Shown piece by piece: positions 17,885-24,898 of a DNA stretch of 25,358 bases. The stretch covers positions 1-25,358 of the forward strand of contig CAYWTY010000019.1 in NCBI GenBank assembly GCA_964461335.1. Reading direction: 5' to 3'. The stretch's first letter is position 1. Each line of letters opens with the position of its first letter. Source of the stretch: JAKJBL01 sp964461335. Its GTDB lineage: Bacteria > Bacillota > Clostridia > Christensenellales > CAG-138. A model generated the notes under the pieces. The model was not told the origin of the DNA. It ran no database searches and was given only the letters and a program-made list of their open reading frames with translations. Position numbers and translations under genes: made by a program.

Positions 17885-17957
17885 TATTTATAAATATGCA
17901 ATAAATTTATAAATAGGTGTTGCATTTATGTATTTTGGTAGTATAATTATGCATAAT
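17885..17957. promoter_or_regulatory. Cluster of palindromes around the amino-acid importer promoter
   Basis: Three perfect palindromes lie here: TATTTATAAATA (17885-17896), ATTTATAAAT (17905-17914) and ATTATGCATAAT (17946-17957). The first two share the ATTTATAAAT core, with centres 19 bp apart (about two helix turns) just upstream of the -35; the third overlaps the -10. This spacing suits a repressor or activator with several dimer sites. The region is very AT-rich, so some short palindromes are expected by chance. Confidence 0.45.
17920..17947 (+). promoter_or_regulatory. Promoter of the amino-acid ABC importer
   Basis: TTGCAT and TATAAT are separated by 16 nt, 35 nt before the lipoprotein start codon. 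The -10 is consensus and overlaps a 12-bp palindrome. Confidence 0.7.
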
Positions 17958-17982
17958 CACAATTTTGAAAGGATGGTTCTAT

Positions 17983-18762
17983 ATGAAAACACTATATAAG
18001 GGGCTTGCAATTATACTCGCAGTTGTACTTTTCGCATCATTTTTTGGGTGCGCAGCATCAACTACGCCAACTGTTGACAAAATTAAAAAAGCGGGTAAAC
18101 TTGTAATGCTTACAAATGCCGCCTTCCCTCCGTTTGAATACTTAGGCGACGACAACAATGTTGCAGGCGTTGACGCTGACATAGCAGCTGCAATTGCAGC
18201 AGAGCTTGGGGTTAAGCTTGAAATTGTTGATATGGATTTTGACGGCATAATTATGGCTGTGCAAAGCGGCAAGGGCGATTTGGGCGTAGCAGGGATGACT
18301 GCAACAGAAGAACGCGCAAAGAGCGTAGACTTTTCAGTTGATTATATCTCAACAACCCAAATGATAATTGTACCAAATGGCAGCCCGATTAAAACAGCCG
18401 AAGACTTAAGCGGCAAAAATGTGGGCGTACAACTTGGCACAACCGGTGACCTCTATGCAACAGACTACATTGAAGGCGCTGAGATTTCACGCTTCAAAAC
18501 TGGCTCTGATGCAGGTATAGCGCTTGCAAACGGGCAAATTGATGCAATAGTAATTGATGCAATGCCTGCAGACCAAATTGTTGCTGCAAACGCAGGGCTT
18601 GTGCTTTTGGAGGAGCCGCTTACAGAAGAGCAATATGCAATCGCAATTAAAAAGGGCAATGACGACTTGAAGGCGGTTGTAAACAAAGTGCTTGAAAAGC
18701 TTCTAAAAGACGGCACAGTTGATGCGCTTATTGAAAAGCATATGGCAGCAGCTGCAAATTAA
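17983..18762 (+). CDS. Polar amino-acid ABC transporter substrate-binding lipoprotein
   Basis: This 259-residue lipoprotein (signal ending FFGC, Cys23) belongs to the extracellular solute-binding family 3. Family features are the opening LVMLTNAAFPPFEY, VDADIAAAIAAELG, MDFDGIIMAVQSGKGDLGVAGMT, ERAKSVDFS and GVQLGTTGD. This protein captures an amino acid outside the membrane and hands it to the permease below. The exact ligand cannot be read from sequence. The ATG at 17983 has AAAGGATGG upstream; an ATG six codons earlier lies within that site and is rejected. A hairpin pair separates it from the permease gene, which suggests it is made in excess. Confidence 0.93.
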   Translation: MKTLYKGLAIILAVVLFASFFGCAASTTPTVDKIKKAGKLVMLTNAAFPPFEYLGDDNNVAGVDADIAAAIAAELGVKLEIVDMDFDGIIMAVQSGKGDLGVAGMTATEERAKSVDFSVDYISTTQMIIVPNGSPIKTAEDLSGKNVGVQLGTTGDLYATDYIEGAEISRFKTGSDAGIALANGQIDAIVIDAMPADQIVAANAGLVLLEEPLTEEQYAIAIKKGNDDLKAVVNKVLEKLLKDGTVDALIEKHMAAAAN

Positions 18763-18786
18763 TTAAGCAGATGGTTTTAACTGCAT

Positions 18787-18821
18787 GCGGGGGGTCATTC
18801 AAAACCCCCTGCTTTTGAATG
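18787..18821 (+). promoter_or_regulatory. Two mutually exclusive hairpins between binding protein and permease
   Basis: Helix A pairs GCGGGGGGT (18787-18795) with ACCCCCTGC (18804-18812), nine pairs including one G-U. Helix B pairs CATTCAAAA (18796-18804) with TTTTGAATG (18813-18821), nine perfect pairs. The loop of A is one arm of B and the reverse, so only one can form. A is followed by four T and may be a weak terminator; B sequesters that T tract and ends at the permease ribosome site (GAAGGG, 18821-18826). Confidence 0.65.
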
Positions 18822-18836
18822 AAGGGAACAATAGCA

Positions 18837-19535
18837 ATGTGGGAAAACTTCGGCGAGCAGCTATACGATAATATCATACGCGACAGCCGGTATCTGCTCT
18901 ACCTTAACGGCTTAAAAAACACTTTGCTCCTTACGCTCGGCGCTGCAGTATTAGGTATAGTGCTCGGCTCTCTTGTTGCAATTTGCAAGGTCTATGCGCG
19001 CACAAATAAAGCGCTTAAACCTCTTGATGCACTTTGCGATTTTTACCTTACTGTAATTCGGGGCACGCCTGTAATGGTTCAGGTGCTGATTTTCGGCTTT
19101 ATTATATTTTCCTCCTCAGGGTTTGATGTAATGGTGTATGTTGCTATGCTCGCGTTTGGCATAAACTCAGGCGCATATGTTGCTGAAATTGTACGCGCGG
19201 GTATACAAGCAGTAAATGTGGGGCAGGCGGAAGCGGGCAGGTCGCTCGGGCTTACAAACAATATGACAATGCGCTACATAATTCTGCCTCAGGCAATTAA
19301 GAACATCCTGCCTGCGCTTGCAAATGAAGCAATTACGCTTTTAAAAGAAACAGCAATTGTAGGCTATATTGCAGTTGGGGATATTACTTACATGGCAACC
19401 CTCATTCGCTCGCGCACATACAGCCCTGTGCCAATTCTGCTTATTGCGCTCATATATTTATTAATTGTAATGGTTATGACATGGGGGATGAGCAAGCTTG
19501 AAAGGAGGTTGCAAAAGAGTGATAGAAGTGCGTGA
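18837..19535 (+). CDS. Polar amino-acid ABC transporter permease
   Basis: This 232-residue membrane protein of the His/Glu/Gln/Arg/opine permease family has about five hydrophobic helices. The cytoplasmic EAA-type loop that docks on the ATPase reads GQAEAGRSLGLTNNMTMRYI, followed by ILPQAIKNILPAL. The family's TVIRGTPVMVQ is present near residue 75. It probably works as a homodimer with two ATPase copies. The ATG at 18837 is used because GAAGGG precedes it by about 10 nt; an ATG at 18819 has no site and lies in the hairpin. The 3' end overlaps the ATPase gene by 17 nt. Confidence 0.93.
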   Translation: MWENFGEQLYDNIIRDSRYLLYLNGLKNTLLLTLGAAVLGIVLGSLVAICKVYARTNKALKPLDALCDFYLTVIRGTPVMVQVLIFGFIIFSSSGFDVMVYVAMLAFGINSGAYVAEIVRAGIQAVNVGQAEAGRSLGLTNNMTMRYIILPQAIKNILPALANEAITLLKETAIVGYIAVGDITYMATLIRSRTYSPVPILLIALIYLLIVMVMTWGMSKLERRLQKSDRSA

Positions 19536-20244
19536 TTTAAAAATGCATTTTGGCAGCATTAAAGCGCTCGACGGAGTAAGCGAGCATATAGGCAAGGGTG
19601 AAAAGGTTGTAATTGTCGGCCCTTCGGGCTGCGGCAAAAGCACCTTTTTAAGGTGCCTAAACCTCCTCGAAACCCCTACAAGCGGAAGCATATTCTTTAA
19701 AGGGCAGCAAATAAATGACGGTAAATGCGATGTTGATAAGCTGCGCCAAAGCATGGGTATGGTTTTCCAGCAGTTCAACCTGTTCCCGCATATGAGCATC
19801 CGCGAAAACATTACTCTCGCACCTGTAAAACTTAAGCTCATGAGCAAAGAAGAGGCGGACGAAAAAGCAATGCGCCTGCTTTTACGAATTGGCCTAACTG
19901 ATAAGGCTGATGCATACCCAAGCCAGCTTTCAGGCGGCCAGCAGCAGCGTGTTGCAATAGTGCGCGCACTTGCAATGAACCCGGATGTAATGCTCTTTGA
20001 CGAACCTACGTCTGCGCTTGACCCTGAGATGGTAGGCGAAGTGCTTGAGGTTATGAAGGAACTTGCACACGAGGGCATGACAATGGTTGTAGTAACCCAT
20101 GAAATGGGGTTTGCAAAAGAAGTTGCAACAGCCTGCCTATTTATGGATGAGGGGTTGATACTTGAAAGAAGCGCGCCTCTCGAGTTTTTTAACAGGCCAA
20201 AAAACCCGCGGCTTGTTGACTTCCTTTCAAAAGTGCTCCATTAA
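19519..20244 (+). CDS. Polar amino-acid ABC transporter ATP-binding protein
   Basis: This 241-residue ATPase has all motifs intact: Walker A GPSGCGKST, Q-loop VFQQFNLFPHM, signature LSGGQQQRVAI, Walker B VMLFDEPTSALD and H-loop VVVTHEMGFA. It is the GlnQ/HisP type that drives the permease encoded just before it. The start is called at GTG 19519, since AAAGGAGG (19501-19508) lies 10 nt upstream and the product then begins VIEVRDLKMHFG. An in-frame TTG at 19498 precedes that site. The start lies inside the permease frame, so expression is coupled. Confidence 0.93.
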   Translation: MIEVRDLKMHFGSIKALDGVSEHIGKGEKVVIVGPSGCGKSTFLRCLNLLETPTSGSIFFKGQQINDGKCDVDKLRQSMGMVFQQFNLFPHMSIRENITLAPVKLKLMSKEEADEKAMRLLLRIGLTDKADAYPSQLSGGQQQRVAIVRALAMNPDVMLFDEPTSALDPEMVGEVLEVMKELAHEGMTMVVVTHEMGFAKEVATACLFMDEGLILERSAPLEFFNRPKNPRLVDFLSKVLH

Positions 20245-20303
20245 GCTGTGAAGAGCTGATTTGCACTCTGTTGCAGTTTATTCATATTAGCATATTCTAA
20301 CTT

Positions 20304-20330
20304 TACCCCTTTTAAGGGGTATTTTTCTTT
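20304..20330 (+). terminator. Intrinsic terminator of the amino-acid importer
   Basis: The stem TACCCC/GGGGTA has a short T/A loop and is followed by TTTTTCTTT. It ends the importer operon, and its T tract runs directly into the -35 of the next promoter. Confidence 0.75.
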
Positions 20331-20359
20331 TTGTCAAGGGCGTATAAATGAAGTATAAT
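20331..20359 (+). promoter_or_regulatory. Promoter of the DegV gene pair
   Basis: TTGTCA and TATAAT are separated by 17 nt, 30 nt before the first DegV start. It is one of the best matches to the housekeeping consensus in the window. Confidence 0.75.
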
Positions 20360-20389
20360 AGGTGCACCACATCGACCAAGGGGTTAGCA

Positions 20390-21265
20390 ATGAGCGAATG
20401 CAGCTATGTGCTCTATACAGATACAGGCGCTGATATCCCCTTTTGCACAGCGCTGGAGCAAGAGATAAAAATAGCGAATTTGCACTACTGTGTTGGGGAT
20501 GAAGCGTGCACATATGATTTAGGCCGTGAAACTGCGCTTTTTGAGTTTTACAGCGCAATGCGAAACGGCATACCTGTAAGCACGCTCCCTGTGCTAAGCG
20601 AAGCCCTGCTCAGGCTTTTTGAACCTGAGCTTGAACTTGGAAACGATGTGCTTATGCTCACAATCTCCCGCTACTTAAGCAGAACCTTCTTTGAGGCACA
20701 GCGCGCTCGCGAAACCCTGCTTTTGAGGCATCCCAAGCAGCGGATAATTATTGTGGATACGCTCTCTAGCTCTATTGCACAGGCAATGCTTGTGTTCGAA
20801 GCCTCAAATATGCGTCTTGAGGGAAGCGGGCTTGATGAAGTCGCACAGTGGGCTGTTAAAAACCGCAGCTATGTAAACGGGCTGCTTCTCACAGAGAGCA
20901 TGGAATGGCTAAGAAAGAGCGGGCTCTATTCAGGCGGAGTTATGGGGGATGTGCTTGGCAGGCGCACGCTTTTTCGCCTGAATGCAAAAGGTCTTTTAAG
21001 CGTTGAAGCAAAAGGTCTAAGTACGGATAAAAGTCTTTATGCACTAACAGATAGCATAATGCGAATTGGCTATAGCCTTGAAAACCAAGTTATTGTGCTT
21101 GCACATGCAGATGCGCCAGAGCTTGCTCAGGAGCTTCGCGAGCTGCTTCTTACTGAAACAGGGTGCAGCGGTGTAAGCATACTGCCCATGGGCCCAATAA
21201 ACGGCGCCTACGCAGGGCCGGGCGCAATTTGCGCTGCGTTTTACGGCAGCGCGAGACAAGAATAA
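20390..21265 (+). CDS. DegV family protein, divergent
   Basis: This 291-residue protein is a DegV (fatty-acid-binding, FakB-like) family member: YVLYTDTGADIPF at the start, a central VDTLSSS and the closing MGPINGAYAGPGAICAAFYG. DegV proteins hold a fatty acid in a deep pocket; FakB members present it to the kinase FakA. Compared with the next gene and the usual motifs, several ligand-site segments differ: TSQ is TLP (Thr65 kept), SSALSGT is SRYLSRT, KRGGR is RKSGL, and the histidine of IGxHxGPG is Tyr274. It may bind another ligand or be inactive as a phosphoryl-transfer partner (inference). The ATG at 20390 follows AAGGGG; 14 further open codons upstream lack a site. No FakA is in the window. 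Confidence 0.85.
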   Translation: MSECSYVLYTDTGADIPFCTALEQEIKIANLHYCVGDEACTYDLGRETALFEFYSAMRNGIPVSTLPVLSEALLRLFEPELELGNDVLMLTISRYLSRTFFEAQRARETLLLRHPKQRIIIVDTLSSSIAQAMLVFEASNMRLEGSGLDEVAQWAVKNRSYVNGLLLTESMEWLRKSGLYSGGVMGDVLGRRTLFRLNAKGLLSVEAKGLSTDKSLYALTDSIMRIGYSLENQVIVLAHADAPELAQELRELLLTETGCSGVSILPMGPINGAYAGPGAICAAFYGSARQE

Positions 21266-21292
21266 TAAGCCTATAAAAAGGAGTATGTAAAA

Positions 21293-22183
21293 ATGCAGAA
21301 GCGTTTTGTAATTACAACAGAGTCCAACGCAGAGCTCCCCTTTCAATGGGAGGATAGCACAGGCGTAAGCGTGCTGCGCATGCCCTATACTTTAAATGGT
21401 ACTGAATACTTTTATGACCTTGGCAGGGAAACGGATATTGCAGCCTTTTTCAAGGCAATGCGTGAGGGTGCAACTGTTATTACATCACAGCGCAACCCCA
21501 ATGAAATTGTAGAATATTTTGAGCCATTTTTACTTCAAGGCCTTGATATTTTGCACATCGGCTTTTCATCCGCACTTTCTGGCACCTTTAACTGCGCAGT
21601 CATTGCTGCACAAGAGCTTATGGAAAAATACCCTGAGCGCAAAATAGAACTTATTGACAGCCTTTCAATTTCAGCCCCATTGGCAATACTAATTGAACGC
21701 GCAACACAAATGCAGGTGCAAGGCGCAGGGCTTTACGAAATACGCGATTGGGTCGAGGCTAACAAACTTTGCGTTTGCTCACTTTTTACTGTTGATAGCT
21801 TAGAGTATTTAAAGCGCGGCGGGCGCGTTAGTGGAACTGCCGCCTTTTTTGGCACAGTGCTTGAAATTAAGCCAGTGCTTTATGTAGATAACGAAGGCCG
21901 CCTTGTACCCCTTGAAAAAGTCAAAGGCCGCAAGCGCGCAATAAAATACTTGCTTGAAAAATGCGCTGCTACAATAGAAAACCCACAGGAGCAAATTATT
22001 GCAATTTGGCAGGCGGATTGTATGGATGAAGCAAGAGCGTTAGCAGAGCAGGTTAAAGCGCTTATTAAACCAAAGGATGTGCGCATTGAACCTGTTGGGC
22101 CTGTTATAGGCTCACATGCAGGGCCCGGGACGCTTGCGCTTGCATATTTCGGGCGAAGCCGTTTAGAAATAACCGCACAATAA
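21293..22183 (+). CDS. DegV family protein (fatty-acid-binding, FakB-like)
   Basis: This 296-residue DegV protein keeps the standard motifs: VITTESNAELP at the start, ITSQRNP (Thr64, Ser65), FSSALSGTF (Ser93), IDSLSIS, LEYLKRGGRVSG (Arg178), EIKPVL and GPVIGSHAGPG with His275. In FakB proteins the matching Thr, Ser and His positions are reported to contact the fatty-acid carboxylate. It likely carries exogenous fatty acids for phosphorylation and entry into phospholipid synthesis, if a FakA is present elsewhere. AAAAAGGAG precedes the ATG, 27 nt after the first DegV stop, so the two are one transcription unit. Confidence 0.92.
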   Translation: MQKRFVITTESNAELPFQWEDSTGVSVLRMPYTLNGTEYFYDLGRETDIAAFFKAMREGATVITSQRNPNEIVEYFEPFLLQGLDILHIGFSSALSGTFNCAVIAAQELMEKYPERKIELIDSLSISAPLAILIERATQMQVQGAGLYEIRDWVEANKLCVCSLFTVDSLEYLKRGGRVSGTAAFFGTVLEIKPVLYVDNEGRLVPLEKVKGRKRAIKYLLEKCAATIENPQEQIIAIWQADCMDEARALAEQVKALIKPKDVRIEPVGPVIGSHAGPGTLALAYFGRSRLEITAQ

Positions 22184-22203
22184 CCCTATACTTGGAGGCT
22201 TTA

Positions 22204-23814
22204 ATGAAGCTTGAATTTTTTGGAGCTGCGCGTTCAGTTACAGGCTCATGCCATATGCTAAGCGTAAATGGCAAAAAGCTGCTTTTGGATTGTGGAATGC
22301 GCCAGGGTGCGGACTCTAAAGGAATATATGGCGAGGGGGATTTTCCCTTTGACCCTGCAACTATTGATGCTGTTCTCCTTACGCATGCGCATATAGACCA
22401 CAGCGGCCTCTTGCCGCTCTTAACCAAAAGAGGCTTTTCAGGTGTTGTGCTTTGCACTGAGGCAACCGCGCTTTTAGCAACAATAATGCTCCCTGACAGC
22501 GCACATATACAAAAGCAGGAGGCAGATTGGCAGAGCAGGAAAAACCTGCGTGCAGGGAAAGCGCCTGTTGAGCCGCTCTATGATATGGAAGATGTTCAAG
22601 CCTGCCTCAGGCTGTTTCGCGGCGTGTTTTATGATGAAATTATTAAACTTTTCCCTAATGTGCGTGTACGGCTAAAAGATATTGGGCATTTGCTTGGCTC
22701 TGCTGCTATTGAAATTTGGGCAGATGAAAGCGGTAAAACAACAAAGCTTGTATATTCAGGCGATGTAGGGAGAAACGACAGGCCAATAATACAGGACCCT
22801 GATGAAGTAAAAGATGCTGACTACCTTATTCTCGAAGGCACATACGGCAACCGTGTTCACTCGCTTAAAACTGAAGCTGATAAAGAGACCGAGCTTAAAG
22901 AGGCTATACGCACTGCTTTACTTCGCGGAGGCAACCTTGTTATCCCCTCTTTTGCAGTTGGCCGTACCCAAGAACTTCTTTATTTTATTAAGCGTATGTA
23001 TATAAACGGCATTTTGCCTGAGCTAAAAGATGTTCCTGTTTATATTGACAGCCCGCTTGGCATTGAGGCAACAAAGATTTATGAGCGCGCAAAGGCCTAT
23101 TATGATGCTGAAGCGCTCGAAATGTCAAAGGATGGCTCCCCGTTTGACTTCCCTACGCTTCGCGTTGCACTTACAAGCGATGAGTCAAAGGAAATTAACA
23201 ATATTAGCTGCAGCAAAATCATAATATCATCCTCAGGTATGTGCGAGGCAGGCCGCATTCGCCACCACCTCAAGCACAACCTTTACAGAGCTGACAGTAC
23301 TGTGCTTTTTACAGGGTATCAGGCACTTGGCACGCTTGGGCGAACGTTAGTTGACGGCGCAAAAAAGGTAAAGCTTTTTGGGGAGCAGGTGCGCGTAAAC
23401 GCAGAGATTGTTCAGCTTGACGGGCTCTCAGGCCATGCAGATAAGGATGAGCTTATAGCCTGGGTAAAGGGCATTGCGCCAAAGCCCCAAAAGATTTTCC
23501 TTGTGCATGGGGAAGAAAGCGCACTCCTCTCGCTTGAAGCGTCGCTCAATTGCCTCGGGTATAATACGGTTGTCCCCTCAATGGGCGATAGTTACACGAT
23601 TACGCCTTTAGAGCCTATTGCACATGAACAAATAAAACTCGCTAAGGATATTGTGACAAAAGAGCGCAGTTTTCGCGTTATGGAACAGCTTGCGCTCCTT
23701 GAGGCAATACTTAAACGCGGCGATGAGCGCCGCTCGCCGGATATGGACTTAAAGCTTAAGCTTTTCGAAGCTGATATAAAGTCGCTTGCTGAAAAGTGGG
23801 ATGAACTTATATAA
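22204..23814 (+). CDS. Metallo-beta-lactamase/beta-CASP family RNA nuclease-type protein
   Basis: This 536-residue protein has the MBL-fold plus beta-CASP architecture of CPSF-73-like RNA-processing enzymes. Metal ligands are seen in HAHIDHSG (His61, His63, Asp65, His66), DIGHLLGSAAIEI and YSGDVGRNDRPI (Asp187). The beta-CASP region has LEGTYGNRVH, VIPSFAVGRTQELLY and SSSGMCEAGRIRHHL, then the closing LSGHADKDEL (His411) and IFLVHGE (His435). This points to a zinc-dependent RNase. It lacks the RNase J extras as far as I can see. The first ATG after GGAGG (22194-22198) is used. It follows the DegV genes by 20 nt and is likely cotranscribed with them. Confidence 0.9.
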   Translation: MKLEFFGAARSVTGSCHMLSVNGKKLLLDCGMRQGADSKGIYGEGDFPFDPATIDAVLLTHAHIDHSGLLPLLTKRGFSGVVLCTEATALLATIMLPDSAHIQKQEADWQSRKNLRAGKAPVEPLYDMEDVQACLRLFRGVFYDEIIKLFPNVRVRLKDIGHLLGSAAIEIWADESGKTTKLVYSGDVGRNDRPIIQDPDEVKDADYLILEGTYGNRVHSLKTEADKETELKEAIRTALLRGGNLVIPSFAVGRTQELLYFIKRMYINGILPELKDVPVYIDSPLGIEATKIYERAKAYYDAEALEMSKDGSPFDFPTLRVALTSDESKEINNISCSKIIISSSGMCEAGRIRHHLKHNLYRADSTVLFTGYQALGTLGRTLVDGAKKVKLFGEQVRVNAEIVQLDGLSGHADKDELIAWVKGIAPKPQKIFLVHGEESALLSLEASLNCLGYNTVVPSMGDSYTITPLEPIAHEQIKLAKDIVTKERSFRVMEQLALLEAILKRGDERRSPDMDLKLKLFEADIKSLAEKWDELI

Positions 23815-23824
23815 AGGCAAATAC

Positions 23825-23852
23825 AAAGGCTCGCTTACTGCGGGCTTTTTTT
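23825..23852 (+). terminator. Intrinsic terminator after the beta-CASP gene
   Basis: GCTCGC pairs with GCGGGC (one G-U) across a 5-nt TTACT loop, extended by A-T pairs and followed by seven T. It starts about 10 nt after the stop. Confidence 0.8.
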
Positions 23853-23935
23853 AATGTGCAGCTTAAGGCAAATATCTTTTTAAAACAGCTTTTCTTTTCT
23901 GGATTTATTTTCAGCTTCATAATATGCGCTATGCT

Positions 23936-23971
23936 CAGCCTTTGCATATTTATATTCTAAAGGCTGTTTTT
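23936..23971 (+). terminator. Terminator-like hairpin between the nuclease and coat genes
   Basis: CAGCCTTT (23936-23943) pairs perfectly with AAAGGCTG (23959-23966) across a 15-nt AT-rich loop and is followed by five T. It is the second such structure after the nuclease gene; it may be a backup terminator, or a leader element if the coat genes are transcribed from further upstream. No clear sigma-A promoter is seen between it and the next gene. Confidence 0.4.
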
Positions 23972-24056
23972 GGCTGCTCTTTCTTTATTTTTACAGAATA
24001 GTTAGGCTCTTAGGCGCAGATACTAAGGAAAACTTCTAAATGGAGGGCTTAATTAC

Positions 24057-24239
24057 ATGGGCAATTTGTCGGAAAAGGAACTGTCTGCACTTGGCGACCT
24101 GCTTAGCTATGAGGAGCTGCTTGTTAAAAAGTTCTATATGCTTGCTCAAGGCTCGCAGGACTCACAAATTAAAACAAAATTCGAAAGCATAGCACAAAAG
24201 CATCAGGCACATTTTGATATGCTTTACAGCCAGCTTTAA
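24057..24239 (+). CDS. Small spore-coat-type helical protein
   Basis: This 60-residue protein resembles small clostridial coat/CotF-related proteins: a short N-terminal helix, then LLSYEELLVKKFYMLAQ and a C-terminal helix with KHQAHFDMLYSQL. The pattern suggests a ferritin-like helical hairpin, but it is too short to hold a diiron site by itself. GGAGGG lies 9 nt before the ATG. The next gene's ribosome site overlaps its stop codon, so the two are cotranscribed. The family assignment rests on pattern resemblance only. Confidence 0.7.
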   Translation: MGNLSEKELSALGDLLSYEELLVKKFYMLAQGSQDSQIKTKFESIAQKHQAHFDMLYSQL

Positions 24240-24254
24240 GGAGAGGTGAACAAG

Positions 24255-24560
24255 ATGGGAAACAACCAATATACTGAAAAGGAAGCCCTAAACGATGCGC
24301 TGCAAGCGCAAAAGCAAATCTCGGGCATGTTTAATTCGTTCACGAATGAGTGCATGCACCCTGAGCTTCATAAAACAATGCTTGATATACTAAATGATGA
24401 GCACAGTATTCAATTTGACGTATTTAATGATATGCACAAGCGCGGCTATTATCCTGTTAGCCCAGCGCAGCAGGATAAAGTAAATAAAATGAAGGATACA
24501 CACGCTGCGCAGGTCTCTTCAGGGCAAAACCAGCAAAAGCCCAAGGAGCCGAGGATTTAA
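24255..24560 (+). CDS. CotF-type spore coat protein
   Basis: This 101-residue protein fits the Coat_F family: YTEKEALNDALQAQKQI, then FTNECMHPELHKTMLDIL and NDEHSIQFDVFNDMHKRGYYP, followed by a polar tail ending KPKEPRI. Such proteins are part of the coat of clostridial and bacillar spores. The ATG at 24255 has AAGGAGAGG just upstream; a GTG three codons earlier falls within that site. It forms a pair with the gene before it. Confidence 0.85.
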   Translation: MGNNQYTEKEALNDALQAQKQISGMFNSFTNECMHPELHKTMLDILNDEHSIQFDVFNDMHKRGYYPVSPAQQDKVNKMKDTHAAQVSSGQNQQKPKEPRI

Positions 24561-24577
24561 AGACTTTTAGAAGACTG

Positions 24578-24627
24578 AGGGCTGTACAGAAAATGCAAAT
24601 AGAACATGTACAGCCCTTTATATTTTA
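24578..24627 (+). terminator. Terminator-like stem after the coat genes
   Basis: AGGGCTGTACA (24578-24588) pairs perfectly with TGTACAGCCCT (24607-24617), 11 bp across an 18-nt loop, followed by TTATATTTTAT. The T run is interrupted, so efficiency is uncertain. An imperfect copy of its 3' arm and tail lies 74 nt downstream (24680-24702). Confidence 0.6.
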
Positions 24628-24653
24628 TTTAAAACTTGTTGTTTAATATGTAG

Positions 24654-24673
24654 GGGCGATTAACAAATCGCCC
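24654..24673. repeat. Short GC-rich hairpin resembling a dispersed intergenic repeat
   Basis: GGGCGATT (24654-24661) pairs with AATCGCCC (24666-24673) across AACA. With its flanks it reads TAGGGGCGATT...AATCGCCCGCA. I recall similar TAGGGGCG...CGCCCG hairpins scattered in intergenic regions of several Firmicutes and cyanobacteria. It lies between two converging transcription units. No T run follows it in either direction. Confidence 0.4.
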
Positions 24674-24707
24674 GCATTTATGTACAGCACCTTTAACTTT
24701 ATAAGCT

Positions 24708-24884
24708 TCAGCCCTTTTTCTTGTACATAGCTGAAATAGCGCCAAGTACAACGCCAAGGCCAGCGCCAATAAAAAGCCAGAGTAGAAGGTTATTAAAAAG
24801 CGCGCCAAGCACTATGCCAATTCCAGCACATAGGCCGATTGATGTGCCAACGTTCCAATACTCGCTAAGCTTATGCTTTTGCAT
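24708..24884 (-). CDS. Small two-helix glycine-zipper membrane protein
   Basis: This 58-residue protein has a charged start (MQKHKLSEYW), two hydrophobic helices (about 12-31 and 34-52) full of GxxxG-like spacing (IGLCAGIGIVLGALF; FIGAGLGVVLGAI), and a basic tail YKKKG. It is a small membrane protein of unknown role; positive-inside bias suggests both ends lie in the cytoplasm. The frame is open 22 codons further upstream, but that part overlaps the 34-codon ORF read in another frame, and GGCAGG precedes the ATG at 24884. It lies 14 nt after that ORF, so the two form a small operon. Confidence 0.6.
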   Translation of the reverse strand: MQKHKLSEYWNVGTSIGLCAGIGIVLGALFNNLLLWLFIGAGLGVVLGAISAMYKKKG

Positions 24885-24898
24885 GGGGTTTACCTGCC

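Noticed and set aside
18787..18821. H-type pseudoknot formed by helix A and loop-to-downstream pairing
   Set aside because: Both connecting loops would be zero or one base, too short to span helices of eight or nine pairs, so alternative hairpins are the more likely reading.
23918..23924. CATAATA as a sigma-G -10 box for the coat genes
   Set aside because: No matching -35 at suitable spacing, and the site lies about 130 nt upstream behind a terminator-like hairpin.
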